In this document: positions 14,201 through 25,215 of the stretch, piece by piece
Numbering within the stretch: the stretch's first letter is position 1
Layout of the letters: each line of letters begins with the position of its first letter
From: Climacteris rufus
Taxonomy: Eukaryota > Chordata > Aves > Passeriformes > Climacteridae
DNA length: 64,000 nt
NCBI GenBank assembly: GCA_013398175.1
Contig: VZRZ01003063.1
Span: 774,621-838,620, forward strand
Reading direction: 5' to 3'
The notes under the pieces: model-generated
Database searches by the model: none
The model's input: only the letters and a program-made list of their open reading frames with translations
What the model was told of the DNA's origin: nothing
Translations under genes and position numbers: made by a program

Positions 14201-15299
14201 CCACAAATACATTAGCACCATCTTTTGGCTAAACTGGATCCTGATATCTCTACTCGTATCTTTTCCTTACGAGTGGGGTTGTTGCATTTCCTGGTATTTC
14301 CCATGCTCTGAACATGAAGAGGAGCCAAAGTGGGAAGTGAAGCTCAGGCTGTGGCTGACAACCCAACCAAGACAACCCTTTCATGTCTACATTGAGGTGA
14401 CTTTACATTGTTGCAGCCTTAAAGCTGAACCTTTATCATTTTCTTCTCCTAGAATTGTGTAAAGGTGATTTTTTTTGGGTAAAAATGCAAATCACATCCA
14501 CTAATTATTAATCAGATGCTTGTTTGCATCATATCTTTTTCATAAAATATGGAATGTGGGCCTGCTCCAGGGATTTGCTGCTACTTTGCCTTTCACTTGT
14601 ATTTTATACTTTAGGTTACCCCATGTAAAAGGCTCTAAATTCAGACTTCAGATGATTTGTAAAAAGTAATTTTCCCTCCTTATTTTACCTTGCATTTTTT
14701 ATTGTGTTTATTGAAATTAGTTGAAAAGTGGGATGAAAATGCTGCTTCTTATTTAGGCAAAAATCTCCCCTCCTTTCTGCATTCACTTTATCTTTCTGAC
14801 ATCCCATCAGGAAAACCATCCTACACCTCCATCTGCTAATGGTCCCTCCACAGGATCACATCAGAGCCAGGATGCAGGGAATGACCAGGATGGAGGAAAT
14901 GTATGGCAGCTATGGCATAAATTCCAGACTCCAGGAGATTGTACAAAGTGCACTGCTGGAATTTGAAGAGTAATAGCTCTTTTTTGTTGTTATTTTCTGG
15001 ATCTGAAGGGATTCTGGACAGAAATTTCAAATCTTAGCACTTTGGGAGCACAAAGAACCTTGGAAAAGGTGGAAATGCCTCGGTGTTACAGACACAGAGG
15101 GTCCTCTTGGCCCAGCTTCAGCTTCACCCAAGTGAAGTGTCACAATCTGCTTCCTTAGAGGTCTCTGGAGTTTGGCCAAACATGTGGAGGATTACCTGGA
15201 CTTGCAAGGAAATGGTGATGAAGATCCTTAGTCTGACTTGGAGAGAACAAACACAACTCAAAGTCAGCCAAGGCTTTTCCAGCCCATGATACCACCATC

Positions 15300-15305
15300 C
15301 ACATG
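15300..15305. repeat. Target-site duplication CACATG (left)
   Basis: CACATG immediately before the LTR at 15306-15636 and repeated immediately after it at 15637-15642. Six bases is the size made by class II (ERVK/alpharetrovirus-like) integrases. Confidence 0.8.
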
Positions 15306-15636
15306 TATTGCCGCTTATCACCGCGGGAATGCTGGAGACGCAGAAGAGACGGAGTCAGCTGTGTTCAGCTTCAGAGCAAGGAAGGAAGCGGGGGGGAACC
15401 CACCTTCTTTTAATTCTTATATACACTTTAAGAAATCACAGTTCATTGGAGAAAATTAGTACTTCCGTCTTTAACTACAGTGGTTAAGAGAAATGTCCAT
15501 CAAAGATCTGTGTCCATGAGAAAGGAATGCAATAACAAGATAATTCTACAATAACATAGCTATTTTTATAGAACACTAGTCCTTGAGACTAGCTAGTATA
15601 GAGCTAGCTATTTTTAACAGTAAAAATAAGGCAACA
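15306..15636 (-). mobile_element. Solo LTR of an endogenous retrovirus (copy 1)
   Basis: A 331-bp element flanked by the 6-bp direct repeat CACATG. On the minus strand it begins TGTTGCC and ends GGCAATA, a near-perfect terminal inverted repeat with one change from the canonical CA end. Its centre is homologous to the element at 18594-18906, with shared blocks such as AAATGTCCATCAAAG, TGTGTCCATGAGAAAGGAAT and ACAATAACATAGCTAT. The direction is set by copy 2, where TATA and poly(A) motifs read on the minus strand. No gag, pol or env sequence adjoins it. It is a fossil non-coding LTR. Confidence 0.8.
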
Positions 15637-16459
15637 CACATGGGGTGCCAAAGGAAAGGCCATTTCAGAGCAGGACAACAGCAAACTGCTAAAATGGGTG
15701 ATTTCAGACAGAAGGGACAGAATCTGGCACATCTTCCTGTTGAGCTTGCATCATCCATAGACCTATTAATCCCACCAGAATCTCCTCTACCCCATTTGCA
15801 AGAAAACATCCTCCCAGGGCACAACACCACAAAGCATTACGTCTTTTTAGTGTGATGCTTTCTATTGCAGCTGGGAATGGGATCAGTCGGACACTGGGCT
15901 CTGCAAAGCTCTCACCATTCATCACCACCCTGATCTAGGAGTGCAGGTACATCAGGATTTGCCCCTGGCACTGACTGTCACAGCTTTGTTCATCTAGAGC
16001 AGAAAAATAATTTACTGCATGACAGCAGCAGATACCAGAGCAGAACCTCAGTGAGAGGGAAGCAATGACACTCACAGGAGAAATACGTGCCATGTATATT
16101 TATATATTTTGAATATGGGCATTTAGAAATACATTTACCAGCAGCAGCTACTGGAGTGGGGTCAGTGAAATAAAGTCAAAAAAATTTGCCTAAAACTGGC
16201 TGAACCTGTTCAAACAGAAGGCACTTCTCCTTTCAAGCAGTTCTTCCTCAGGACTTGTTTAGCTGCAAGAGGAAAAACTGGTAATAACTAGCTAAATTAT
16301 GATTTATGGGTAAAGCCATGCAGTTCAAAAATCTCCTCTGTAATATAATATATATCTATATAATTTGTACCCGTATAACATACAGTCCTATACCAAAATA
16401 TACTCTCTTCTCTCTGCTGCTGTAATTTCAGTCCTCAGGACTGAGAAATCTGGGAAGAT

Positions 16460-16522
16460 TGGCTGGACTGTATGACCTTAGAAGTTTCCCACCTTAAGGA
16501 TTTTATTATTCTATGATTCTAA
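16460..16522 (+). mobile_element. Possible short CR1 3' tail
   Basis: GGCTGGACTGTATGACCTTA followed by GAAGTTTCCCACCTT and ending ATTATTCTATGATTCT, the octamer-type CR1 terminus. It is short and degraded. Confidence 0.45.
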
Positions 16523-17772
16523 AATAACATGGACTGTCCACACATTCTCAAAACATATTTAAGAATGTTTTAAGGCCATGTGGAACAACAGCTGGAAATA
16601 GGAGGCAGATAATAATGTCTTAAAAGAATATTGACATGTATCTGAAGAACATTATGCCAAGATTGAGAGAAACCCAGGAAAATACCAGCGTTTCTCTCAT
16701 TCTAGCTGGCAACAATCACATCAACCAGGAGATTTATAGGGTGAAAAAACCCATAACTGGAAATTTCAGGAAGGTGGGAGAGCTTTCTGTTTCCATTATT
16801 TACTAAATGAGAGGGAAAAGGTGTTCCAGGGCTACACTGCTTATATGATTATCCTACACATATTTTTTTCCAGGCAAGGAAAATCTTCAAGGAGCTGGTA
16901 GGATTCTGTTTCCATTAAAGAGCCAGAGTATCATAACTTTGCATCATTGACTGAAAGCACAGAGTTCACAAAATGACTCTCGAGGGACCCAGCCCAGCTC
17001 AATCTCATTCCGGTTGCTTCCAACCACATCTAGTGGAAAAGCTGCCCTGACAACACACACCAATAACAAAATCTACACCAGCAGAATTTAATATAGGAAA
17101 AGTGAAGGGCAAAGAACCAAAAGGAAGGAAAGCATTTCTCATTACTTGGGCAACGCAGAGGCAAAAACTGAAATTGCCCGAAGCAGGGGGAAACTGCTTG
17201 AACTGAAAAATTAGAAATATAATTTTTCTTTTCATTTTGAAAGTCTCATCACATACTTTTTTGCACAAGGAAGTTCAAGGAGATGTTCTAGACAAATAAA
17301 AAGATACTAGAAACCTGTGTGTTCCTTTAAAGGTATCACCCCAAGTTGTTGCAAATTAGTTAAAATTAATTAAAGAAGTGTTTTAATGACACCAAAAAAG
17401 TGTTTCTAAATAGAAATATACTGAAATAAGGGGGAGGGAAGGGTTTGAACTTGCAGGAAGCATTTTTCTCCTTGTTGCACTGGATTTACTGGTCATTTCT
17501 TACAACTTCTGTAAGGCTGCTAAATCTACAGTTTCACAATTTTTTTTAAGAGAGAAAGCTTTAAAATTTCAATCAGAAAGGTACAAAACATACTCTTGTT
17601 TTTTTTCACCCTCCCAGTATTTGATAATGGGTTATGAAAACACTTACTTGAACAGAACCCAGCCAGTCTCAAGGACTTTGGGTACCTGTGTAAAAAGCAG
17701 TGTTGTTCTGCTCCTTCCAAATGGCAATTTCCCCAAGCCAACCACAAATTATTTCGAGCAGCCTTTTGGCAC

Positions 17773-17792
17773 AGTGTGTATGTGTGTGTGTG
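17773..17792. repeat. GT microsatellite (imperfect)
   Basis: GTGTGTATGTGTGTGTGTG, about ten dinucleotide units with one interruption. Confidence 0.85.
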
Positions 17793-18071
17793 CTGTATCA
17801 TTACTATGGGAAATGTTTTGTTTATTGAAAAGCCCCTCTCTGTGAGCCACCAAGCCAAGTAACACTCTGTATTTAATAGCACTCTGCAGGTCGGGCCCCA
17901 AGCAAGGGCTGCTGCACTGATGGATTCAGCACTTTATTGCAAACAGCAGAAAATCAGCTGCTGCCAGACACTTAAATATGCTTTTTAAAATCATCTGAGA
18001 ACATCTGATGCAAACTGGCTTGTTCTGAGATTTGATGTCACTGTTAGACACTGTTAGAGTGCTCCTGGCTC

Positions 18072-18382
18072 TGCACAGCTCCTGCCAGGAGGGGCAGCCA
18101 GGGGGGTCGGGCTCTGCTCCCAGGGAACAGGGACAGGAGCAGAGGGAACGGCCTCAGGCTGGGCCAGGGGAGGCTCAGCTTGGACAGCAGCAGGAATTTC
18201 TCCATGGAAAGGGTGCTCAGGCCTTGGCAGGGGCTGCCCAGGGAGCTTTGGAGTGCCCATCCCTGGAGGTGCCCAGGGAAGGCCTGGATGTGGCACTCAG
18301 TGCTGGGGACAAGGTGGGGATGGGCACAGCTTGGGCTCCATGGGCTGGGAGGCTTTTCCAAGCCCCGTGACTCTGTGCTGAG
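18072..18382 (+). mobile_element. CR1 LINE 3' region (second subfamily)
   Basis: Blocks GCTCCCAGGGAACAGGGACA, GGCCAGGGGAGGCTCAG, AGGGGCTGCCCAGGGAG, CATCCCTGGAGGTGCCCAGG and GGATGTGGCACTCAGTGCT match the CR1 type with the GATGTGGCACT signature, also seen at 44405 and 55428. It is GC-rich and long relative to its neighbours. Confidence 0.8.
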
Positions 18383-18587
18383 GGCCAGCAGAGCCGTGGC
18401 CTCCTCGTGCACAGCGAGGGTCAGAGTAGGAAGATCCAGAGCAAAGAGGGTGGCTTGGGGTGTCCCGGCTCCCAAAGGAGCCAGAGCTGGTCCAGCTGAG
18501 AGGGACACAAACTTCTGATCCTTCTGATCGCCACCATCCTCACCAGAAGCAGCAGCAGGGGAGAAGGATGGGAGAGGGACCTGTCAG

Positions 18588-18593
18588 GGACAT
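18588..18593. repeat. Target-site duplication GGACAT (left)
   Basis: GGACAT directly before the LTR at 18594-18906 and again directly after it at 18907-18912. It differs from the duplication around copy 1, so the two LTRs inserted independently. Confidence 0.85.
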
Positions 18594-18906
18594 TGTCACA
18601 GTATTGACACGAAAGGACAAGCCAGAGACACCTGTTTCTAGGATTAGAGAGAAGGAAGGAAAGGGGCAAGACCCGCCTTCTTTATTTTTTATATCCATTT
18701 GGAAATCACTATTCATTGGAGGAAATCAGTTCTTCCTCCCTCAATCACACTGGTCAAAGGAAATGTCCATCAAAGTTCTGTGTCCATGAGAAAGGAATGT
18801 GAATGATAAGATACAGTTACAATAACATAGCTATGTTTACAGAAAGGACCGTGAGAAGTAGCTACAAGAAAGTAAAAAACATTCAACTGCAAGAAGCAGG
18901 GCAACA
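18594..18906 (-). mobile_element. Solo LTR of an endogenous retrovirus (copy 2)
   Basis: A 313-bp element bounded by GGACAT direct repeats. On the minus strand it starts TGTTGCC and ends CTGTGACA, with canonical TG...CA termini. A minus-strand GGATATAAAAAATAAAG combines a TATA-like box and an AATAAA signal, as expected at the U3/R region. The core is homologous to 15306-15636. The 6-bp duplication suggests a class II (ERVK-like) retrovirus, though naming the family needs a repeat library. There is no internal coding sequence, consistent with LTR-LTR recombination. Confidence 0.85.
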
Positions 18907-19857
18907 GGACATGATCTTTCTGAAGAAGAAGGAGAGAATAAAGGGATTTTTCTTGTGGATTGAGGGAGAGCTGGGAAAAAACAAAAAACAGGAAAACAGA
19001 ATTTGTCTCTCTACTATATTGTCCTCCATAAAAACTTAAAATAATAACTAAAGAAAAAAAACAAACAGGAACCACACTGGAGTACCTTAAAAAAAATCCC
19101 AAAAACAATCCGTGCATCACCTTGGATGATCCACAAAGGTAAATCTGAGCACTACTTCCCTTTTGGCAGGAAAGGATCCTTTTAATCATCCTTAACAGAT
19201 GTGTCACTGCTCAATGCTTGGATTTTCTTGCCATATAAAACCATCCTACCACATACCAAAGAGGCAGAGTTCTCCCTGGCTCTTAAAAATCAGCCTCAAA
19301 GTGAAAAGATATCAAACTTCTCACCAGCACTAAATCAGCACTCCACAGGCTAAACCATAAGTGTATTCAAGCAAGTGAGCCTTTGAAACTTTTCATTTAG
19401 CTCTACAAAGAAAACACTAGATCAGCATTTTCATTAAAAAGAAATGTCATGGCTCATTCCTTTCTGTGATTGAAGAGGAAGCAGCAACATCTTCCAAAAC
19501 TCAGGAGAGAAACATATGCTGCAATAAAAAATAAATAAAACTGTGATTGTTGTTCCATTAAATATTTCAGTCTATGATTGTAATTACTTCCTGATTGGGA
19601 AGAATTCCCATGTTAAAAGCCCCATATAATGACAGCTCAAGTAGATCAAAAAAGCCATGGCAGAACTCACAGGATGAGCCAGGGACAAGGTGCAGGGACA
19701 GAAACTTAACTGGTCTTCATACTTCATTTGGTTTTATCATAATTGTGCAGCTGAAGAAACTTTCATCCCTCAGAACCTCTCTGTTCTCCCTCCAACACCT
19801 GTAATTTAGCAAAACCCTGGAACAAAACTACTTGGAACACTTTAAGCTGCAGCAGAT

Positions 19858-19887
19858 TTTGGTTGAGGCAGGTCAGCCTCAACCAAA
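19858..19887. repeat. Perfect inverted repeat, 12-bp stem and 6-nt loop
   Basis: Left arm TTTGGTTGAGGC (19858-19869), loop AGGTCA, right arm GCCTCAACCAAA (19876-19887). It could form a hairpin. No function is implied by the context. Confidence 0.95.
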
Positions 19888-20581
19888 GTCCTCACACAGG
19901 TTTCCCCTTTGATATCTGCAGGATTCAGACTGGGATGGCTCAAAGACGGGATGTGGATGAGTCATTGCCCACAAAGGAAGCCACTGTCACAGAACAGGAG
20001 GCACACACCCCACAGACTGTCCTGTAGGGAATGGCCTGTGGTTAAAGGCTCCTAAGACACAGAGTAAGGAGTAAACAGAGCAAAGCAAATTGGGAGGGCA
20101 TTGGCAAAACATCTTCCTTCACTGCAGATCATTTGAGAACAGAACATTTCACTGGAGAGGGCACGAGTTTCAAGGAAGGATTTGTCCAGAAATAATTCTT
20201 CAGGACGAAATGACTGGTTGGAAGGAAGGGTTGATGAAGAAAATAAGTGAGTAGGAAAGCGAAAGCCTCAAGAAGCAGCAACTGAACTTCCCAACACGAT
20301 GATTGGCATATCTGGTTCAAGCATGACCCAAAACTGTAAGAAACACAGAATCTGAAAAGCAGGAGGTGCAGCAGACGTGCCTTACGGGCAGCACACAGCC
20401 ATCCCCCGGGTCCATGGCAGGAGGACATCAGTGGGGTGCAGCCAAGCCCCAGGCACACTCAGCCTCCCCTCACATCCTCTCGCTGCCCTCAGGAGTGCAA
20501 CACCTCTGTGCCATTTCCATGGCTTTCCTCCCAGCAAACCCCTCTGCTAAAGCCTGACAGAATCCAGGATAGGAGCTGCAC

Positions 20582-20756
20582 TTGAATCCCAGAATGGTTT
20601 GAGTTGGGAGGGACCTTAAGGATCATCTCTTTCCATCCCCTGCCATGGGCAGGGAAATTTTCCACTATCCCAGGTTGCTCCAAGCCCCGTCCAACCTGGC
20701 CTTGGACACTTCCAGGGATGGGGCAGCCACAGCTCCTGTGGGCACCCTGTGCCAGT
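20582..20756 (-). mobile_element. CR1 LINE 3' end
   Basis: Starts with AATCCCAGAATGGTTTGAG, then CCATGGGCAGGGAAATTTTCC, a mutated form of the common block, then CAACCTGGCCTTGGACACTT and GGGGCAGCCACAGCTCC. Confidence 0.88.
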
Positions 20757-22875
20757 GAGCTGCTGGGCATCCAGGTGGAAGCAAAGCCTCCAAATTCCTC
20801 TTCTTGAGAGGCAGTAAAACAGACACTGATAACTGGACAGGAACTGATGAGCAGTCTCAAGACAAAAGCAAGATGTTAAAGTTCATATGTTTTCCCTTTT
20901 ACTGAAGGCTTCGTGTTCAACCAGTGTAAACTCCACGAGAAAACACCAGTAATGTTCACAGAGTGTCTTGCTGCAAGAATCCAAGCCCAAATTTGCAAAC
21001 CAAAGTGAAGACCTGAAAGAGTTTTCGTTGCTTATACAGCACTGTCCTCCAGCTCTTTAGTACCACAATGTCGTGTAGTAGTAATTCAACATAAATACAT
21101 AACTGTACATAAGAAGCATACACAGAGTCACTCAAAAACAGCATCCCTAAAACCTACAGACAGGGAGCTGGGAACCTTTGCTGTTGATCATGACTACTTT
21201 CTTTGTGTTAACTTTAAAATAGTAATGATTTTCTTTTATCTTAAATACACGAACAATGAAGTAAAACAATGTCAAGTCAGATGAGAAAACCCTAAGTCAC
21301 TTCAAACAATTGAGATCTGACACGTACTGTAAGTACAGTTCTGCTTTCAACAGATTAAAGTACTCTCAGATCTATTTTTTGTTCTAGTCAAAGGCAGACA
21401 CGTTGCATAAAACATCAGGGGGCTTTCTTTGATCACATGCATAACTTTACATTTCTTGTTAAACAGTTATAAAAATAAAAAGGCCTTATAAGAGGTAAAC
21501 TCAGAGGATATTTATACTTTCTGAATGACAGCTCAATCGGGGTCTTGAGTTTAGCACCACTTTCAAGATGTAAAAATAATTATTTGTAGAGTAAGTTTTC
21601 AAGTTACATCTCCAGAGGAGATAAAGGAATGATCCCCAGCTCTGTACAAAACAAGTCCCACTTGGAGAGGGTTGTTACATTCATTGAAATAAACCTCTGC
21701 TTAATATCACTGGATTAGAATAGAGAGACCTTCTGAGCATTAATAGGGCCTTTTTGTGCCACTCTGGAAGTTCACAGGAATGATAAAACTGTCTTAATTA
21801 AGTCTAAAGATTTTCTCAGCATAAGAGATTATCCCTGGGAGAGGTTGCCAGAGCAGTTCTTTGTCTTCAACAATTAGATCTGATCTGAGGGGCGAGTGGC
21901 AAAGCCCAGAACAGGAGCATCTAAAAATAAAGCATGGCAAGGACAGCCTGGTGCTCAGCCCCAACCTCGTTTACTGGGGGTTTTAAGACTTTTCCAAAAA
22001 TAAAAATGAATTTGAGCTATAAAGTTTTTATATTGATTTTCCTCTGTGTCATAAAAAAAAAAAAAAAAGGTTAATCAACTGCTGAGGCATTGGAAGGAGA
22101 TTAACCATAGGAAAGAACTTGTAATACCAAGGAAAATGGGGCTGTTAAGACCCTCATACTTAGGGTGAGATAAAAGCCACGTTGGACTGAAGGATGATTT
22201 CTCCACCTTTTTTTAATCTTGCAGCTCTGCAGACTTTAACACCCAGCAAAATAAATCCAACCACGCAGCGAACGGCTGCTTTTCCTTGGAGCAGGTTGTT
22301 CTGTTGGATCACCAAGCGAGCACCACAGATGCATGGAAACACTTTCAGTTTCTGTGTTTCCCAGGCAACTTAGTTTTAACAGTTGGAGCAAAGAGAGAAG
22401 GAATTCTTCTTAAAACATCAAAAAAAAAAATCAAATAACCTGCTGGCAGATTAAAGGAGTTTTATCCTCGTTTATCTAAACTACTCATCAACAGCCTTAA
22501 ACTCAAAATGTAGGTCAGCTCTGCTGTCCTTTCTTGAGTCAGATCTGAAAGCATGACAGGGCAACCACTTTGAACAGCATCATCTCCATGTCTGCTGCCA
22601 ATCCCCACCCCTCCCCTCAGGAATTATAACTTTCAGCCTCTGGGACATTGTGTTTTAAAAGTGGGTTTTTTTGACTTGCCACAGCAATATTGAGTACCAG
22701 GTAGTGTTTCTAAAGGCTTGCTCTTTCCACAAAAAAGCTGTCTGCTTATGCAAATAAAGACCAGCTTGATGATTTGCTTTGAGTCAATCGACAGAGAGCT
22801 GGGGATTTATAAAAACAACTTTTCCAGCCTGTAGAAAGAAATTTCACCCTGAGGTGCAAGACAGCAGCTCAGAGT

Positions 22876-22945
22876 TCATAGAATCAGTAAGGCTGGTGAA
22901 GACCTCCAAGATCACATAACTCCATTCCTTTAGTGGTGCTCTCTG
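22876..22945 (-). mobile_element. Short CR1 3' end
   Basis: TTCATAGAATCAGTAAGGCT then GAAGACCTCCAAGATCA, the complement of a CR1 tail of the type that also ends at 33846 and 53068. Confidence 0.6.
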
Positions 22946-23089
22946 CACAATCCCTCACCTGTTTCACAGTATGTGCAGAGGTGTGATGTAAACGCAGCAG
23001 TTCAATTCCAGGCCCACACACATTAAAATTACATAAATGTACCTACTCTGTATATCTGTCAATATATTATGTGTTCTGCTCCCCAAACT

Positions 23090-23405
23090 GGGACAGACTG
23101 TGCAATTTTCTTTGAGGAGGTGCAGGAGAAGCCAGGAGCATGGTCCAGACAGCTGACCCACACCTGGCCAGGGGGATGTTCCATACCATGGAATGCCATG
23201 CCTGGGATATAAACTGGGGGAGCTGACTGGGAGGGAAGGATCATGGACTTATGTACTGGGCATCACTCATCTTTCTGGTTGTTTTCCTCTATCTCTCTGC
23301 CTTTCACTACAATTATTGTTATATTTTATTTTGTTTCAATTGTAAAACTGTTACTTTCTTCCCAGTTCTCCTCCTCACCTTGGGAGGAGAGGTTAAACCT
23401 CAACA
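23090..23405 (+). mobile_element. LTR-like element of an endogenous retrovirus (5' limit uncertain)
   Basis: Contains GATATAAACTGGGGG, a TATA-type promoter, preceded by CCATACCATGGAATGCCATG. About 60 bases further comes a pyrimidine-rich stretch leading to TTATATTTTATTTTGTTTC, and the element ends GGTTAAACCTCAACA with a CA terminus. The order resembles avian ERVL-type LTRs as I remember them. I could not place the 5' TG end or a target-site duplication. An open frame starting inside it (23251-23715) looks incidental. Confidence 0.5.
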
Positions 23406-24112
23406 GATAGAGGGATATTTTTGGCTGCAGCTTTGTTATTCCCAGACAAAGCCTTTGGCAAGCTGGCCAGTCCAAGTCATCCTGGCAGGAACTTTTTCAC
23501 ACCAACAAGGAGAGGATCCAAGAAATCCACTGAGGTTTTTAATTCATCTTTCAACTGTATATCAAGCATTTAAGGATAAATATCCACCAGGTAAACAAGT
23601 GGCTTGGGTAGCACAGCTTGGGAAAAAGAGCTCTATCCCAACTTCCAATATCAGACACTGTCTCCCCTTCACATTTGTGCAAAATAACTTGCAAAGAGCA
23701 GATACCATGAGATAGGGCAGATGATGAGGAAACTCCTTTGTGCCCTCAAAGGTTTCAGTGTATTCTTTTCCAGCAGTTCAGCTGGCTCTGTGTTAAAATG
23801 CTAATACGACCATTTGCATAATCTTCTCTGAATATTAAATAACAAGACACTGAGTAAGAGTCACAGAGTGAATTCTGTGTCTTGACCCACACAGAGCTGG
23901 TGTCCATCTTACACTCTCCTTTGCTGGTTTCAGGGCATTTTCTTGTTTCACTTTCCTGTGACACCTCAAGCAGTACTGTGCTTTTATTCCAAAGTTTATA
24001 TATTCCCTATGATTGATCCTTCTTTGCACTGAACCCCACGGTGGGTGCTGCTCTACTCACCAGAAAACATCTCTCCACCCCCCATGAGTTGGTTTCCACG
24101 TTGGTTTGGACA

Positions 24113-24238
24113 ATTCCAGGTCAGGTTGGACAGGGACTTGGAGCATCCTGATCTAGTGGAGGGCTCCCTGCCCATGGTAGGCGTGGAACAAGATAATATT
24201 TAAGGACCTTCCAACCCAAACCAGTCTGTGATTCTGGC
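24113..24238 (+). mobile_element. CR1 LINE 3' end
   Basis: CCAGGTCAGGTTGGACAGGG, CTGCCCATGGTAGGCGTGG, ACCAGTCTGTGATTCTGG. Confidence 0.82.
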
Positions 24239-24971
24239 ACATCTGCAATAAAACCCCAGTTTCCAAGTAGCCATAACTGTCCAAAGAAGAAATTCTGCCT
24301 ATAGTAGCAAGTGATGCCTGAAGAAACTCCCCCTGTCTCACAGGACTGCATCCATGCAGGGGTGACAAATGGGAAGACACTGTTTTGCAAGACAGAGCTT
24401 CTGTTGTGAAGAACCAGAATTCATGAACCTATTTCAGGTAAATGTTGGACGATTATCCCTCAGAGAGACAGGTTTGGGTCTGACCAGGAAGGACCTCCCA
24501 GCTGCAGCCATGCAGCACCAGCCAAAATCAATTAAATTGTACTAATTTCAGCTAATGAAGCAGCACAGATGAAAACCCCTCAGACAACTGTTACACCCAT
24601 ACAGCCCCCACTCCAGTGAGTCTTTAGGAAGAGGCTGAAATTTGGCCATAAATCCAACAGCGCACACACCACACACGTGGGCAAGCCAGGACATTGTCCC
24701 GAATCCTGGAGGTTTGCATCAAAAAAATCATTACAAGCAAAAACCTGCGTTGTACCTGGATGCTGTAGGAAGTGTTGGTGCTCTGCAGGTTTTGTGAGGT
24801 GGGGGGTGTTTGTTTTCTAAAATCAGCTCACATATGTGCCAGGCCAGAGCAACGTGTGGCCTCCAACCCAGGGTTGTCAGCTCTCAGTCCTCTAATTACT
24901 TTGTAAAGAGCACAGATAAGAACAGCAACAGGAAAAGTATGGAATTAAAGCATGGATACACTTAGCTTCAG

Positions 24972-25215
24972 AGGTATTACAGAATCACAGCATGACTGGG
25001 GTTGGCAGGGTCCTCAGGGGGCCACCCAGAGCTGTGTCCAGGGGGCTTTTGAATGGATCCAAGGACAACGCCCCTGGATGAGCTGTGCCAGAGCTTGGTC
25101 AGTCTCAGGGTTCAAAAGTGTTCAGAGGGAACCTCCTGTGTTCCTATTTGTGCTCCTTGCCAGCAAAAAGGGCCTGGCTCTGTCTGCTCCAGACCTTCCC
25201 TTCAGGCGCTCATAG
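24972..25215 (-). mobile_element. CR1 LINE 3' end (variant subfamily)
   Basis: Begins CAGAATCACAGCATGACT, then GGGGCTTTTGAATGGATCC, GATGAGCTGTGCCAGAGCTT and CAGAGGGAACCTCCTGTGTT, which are hallmarks of a longer CR1 3' region in reverse orientation. Confidence 0.75.

Larger units (their letters stand above)
10220..15305. other. Intergenic, no gene
   Basis: AT-rich with one CR1 fragment (11119-11270), homopolymer A/T runs (for example T run near 11886-11900) and short slippage duplications near 12890-12920 and 13018-13065. No coding potential is recognised. Confidence 0.75.
15637..18587. other. Intergenic between two solo LTRs, no gene
   Basis: AT-rich sequence with no retroviral internal region. 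It contains a faint CR1-like tail (16460-16522), a GT-rich microsatellite (17773-17792) and a GC-rich CR1 copy (18072-18382). Confidence 0.75.
18913..23089. other. Intergenic, no gene
   Basis: AT-rich with a 12-bp perfect hairpin (19858-19887), CR1 fragments at 20582-20756 and 22876-22945, and a 16-base A run near 22052-22068. Otherwise I see nothing. Confidence 0.75.

Noticed and set aside
15306..18906. The two LTRs as ends of one internally deleted provirus
   Set aside because: Each has its own different 6-bp target-site duplication on both sides, and the sequence between them shows no retroviral coding or primer-binding site.
18770..19207. 145-codon minus-strand frame next to LTR copy 2 as a retroviral env remnant
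   Set aside because: No recognisable retroviral motif, and the LTR is already bounded by target-site duplications, so the adjacent sequence is host DNA.
23251..23715. 154-codon frame with a hydrophobic N-terminus
   Set aside because: It begins inside the LTR-like element and runs through its T-rich region, which gives a false membrane-like composition. There is no homology to known proteins.
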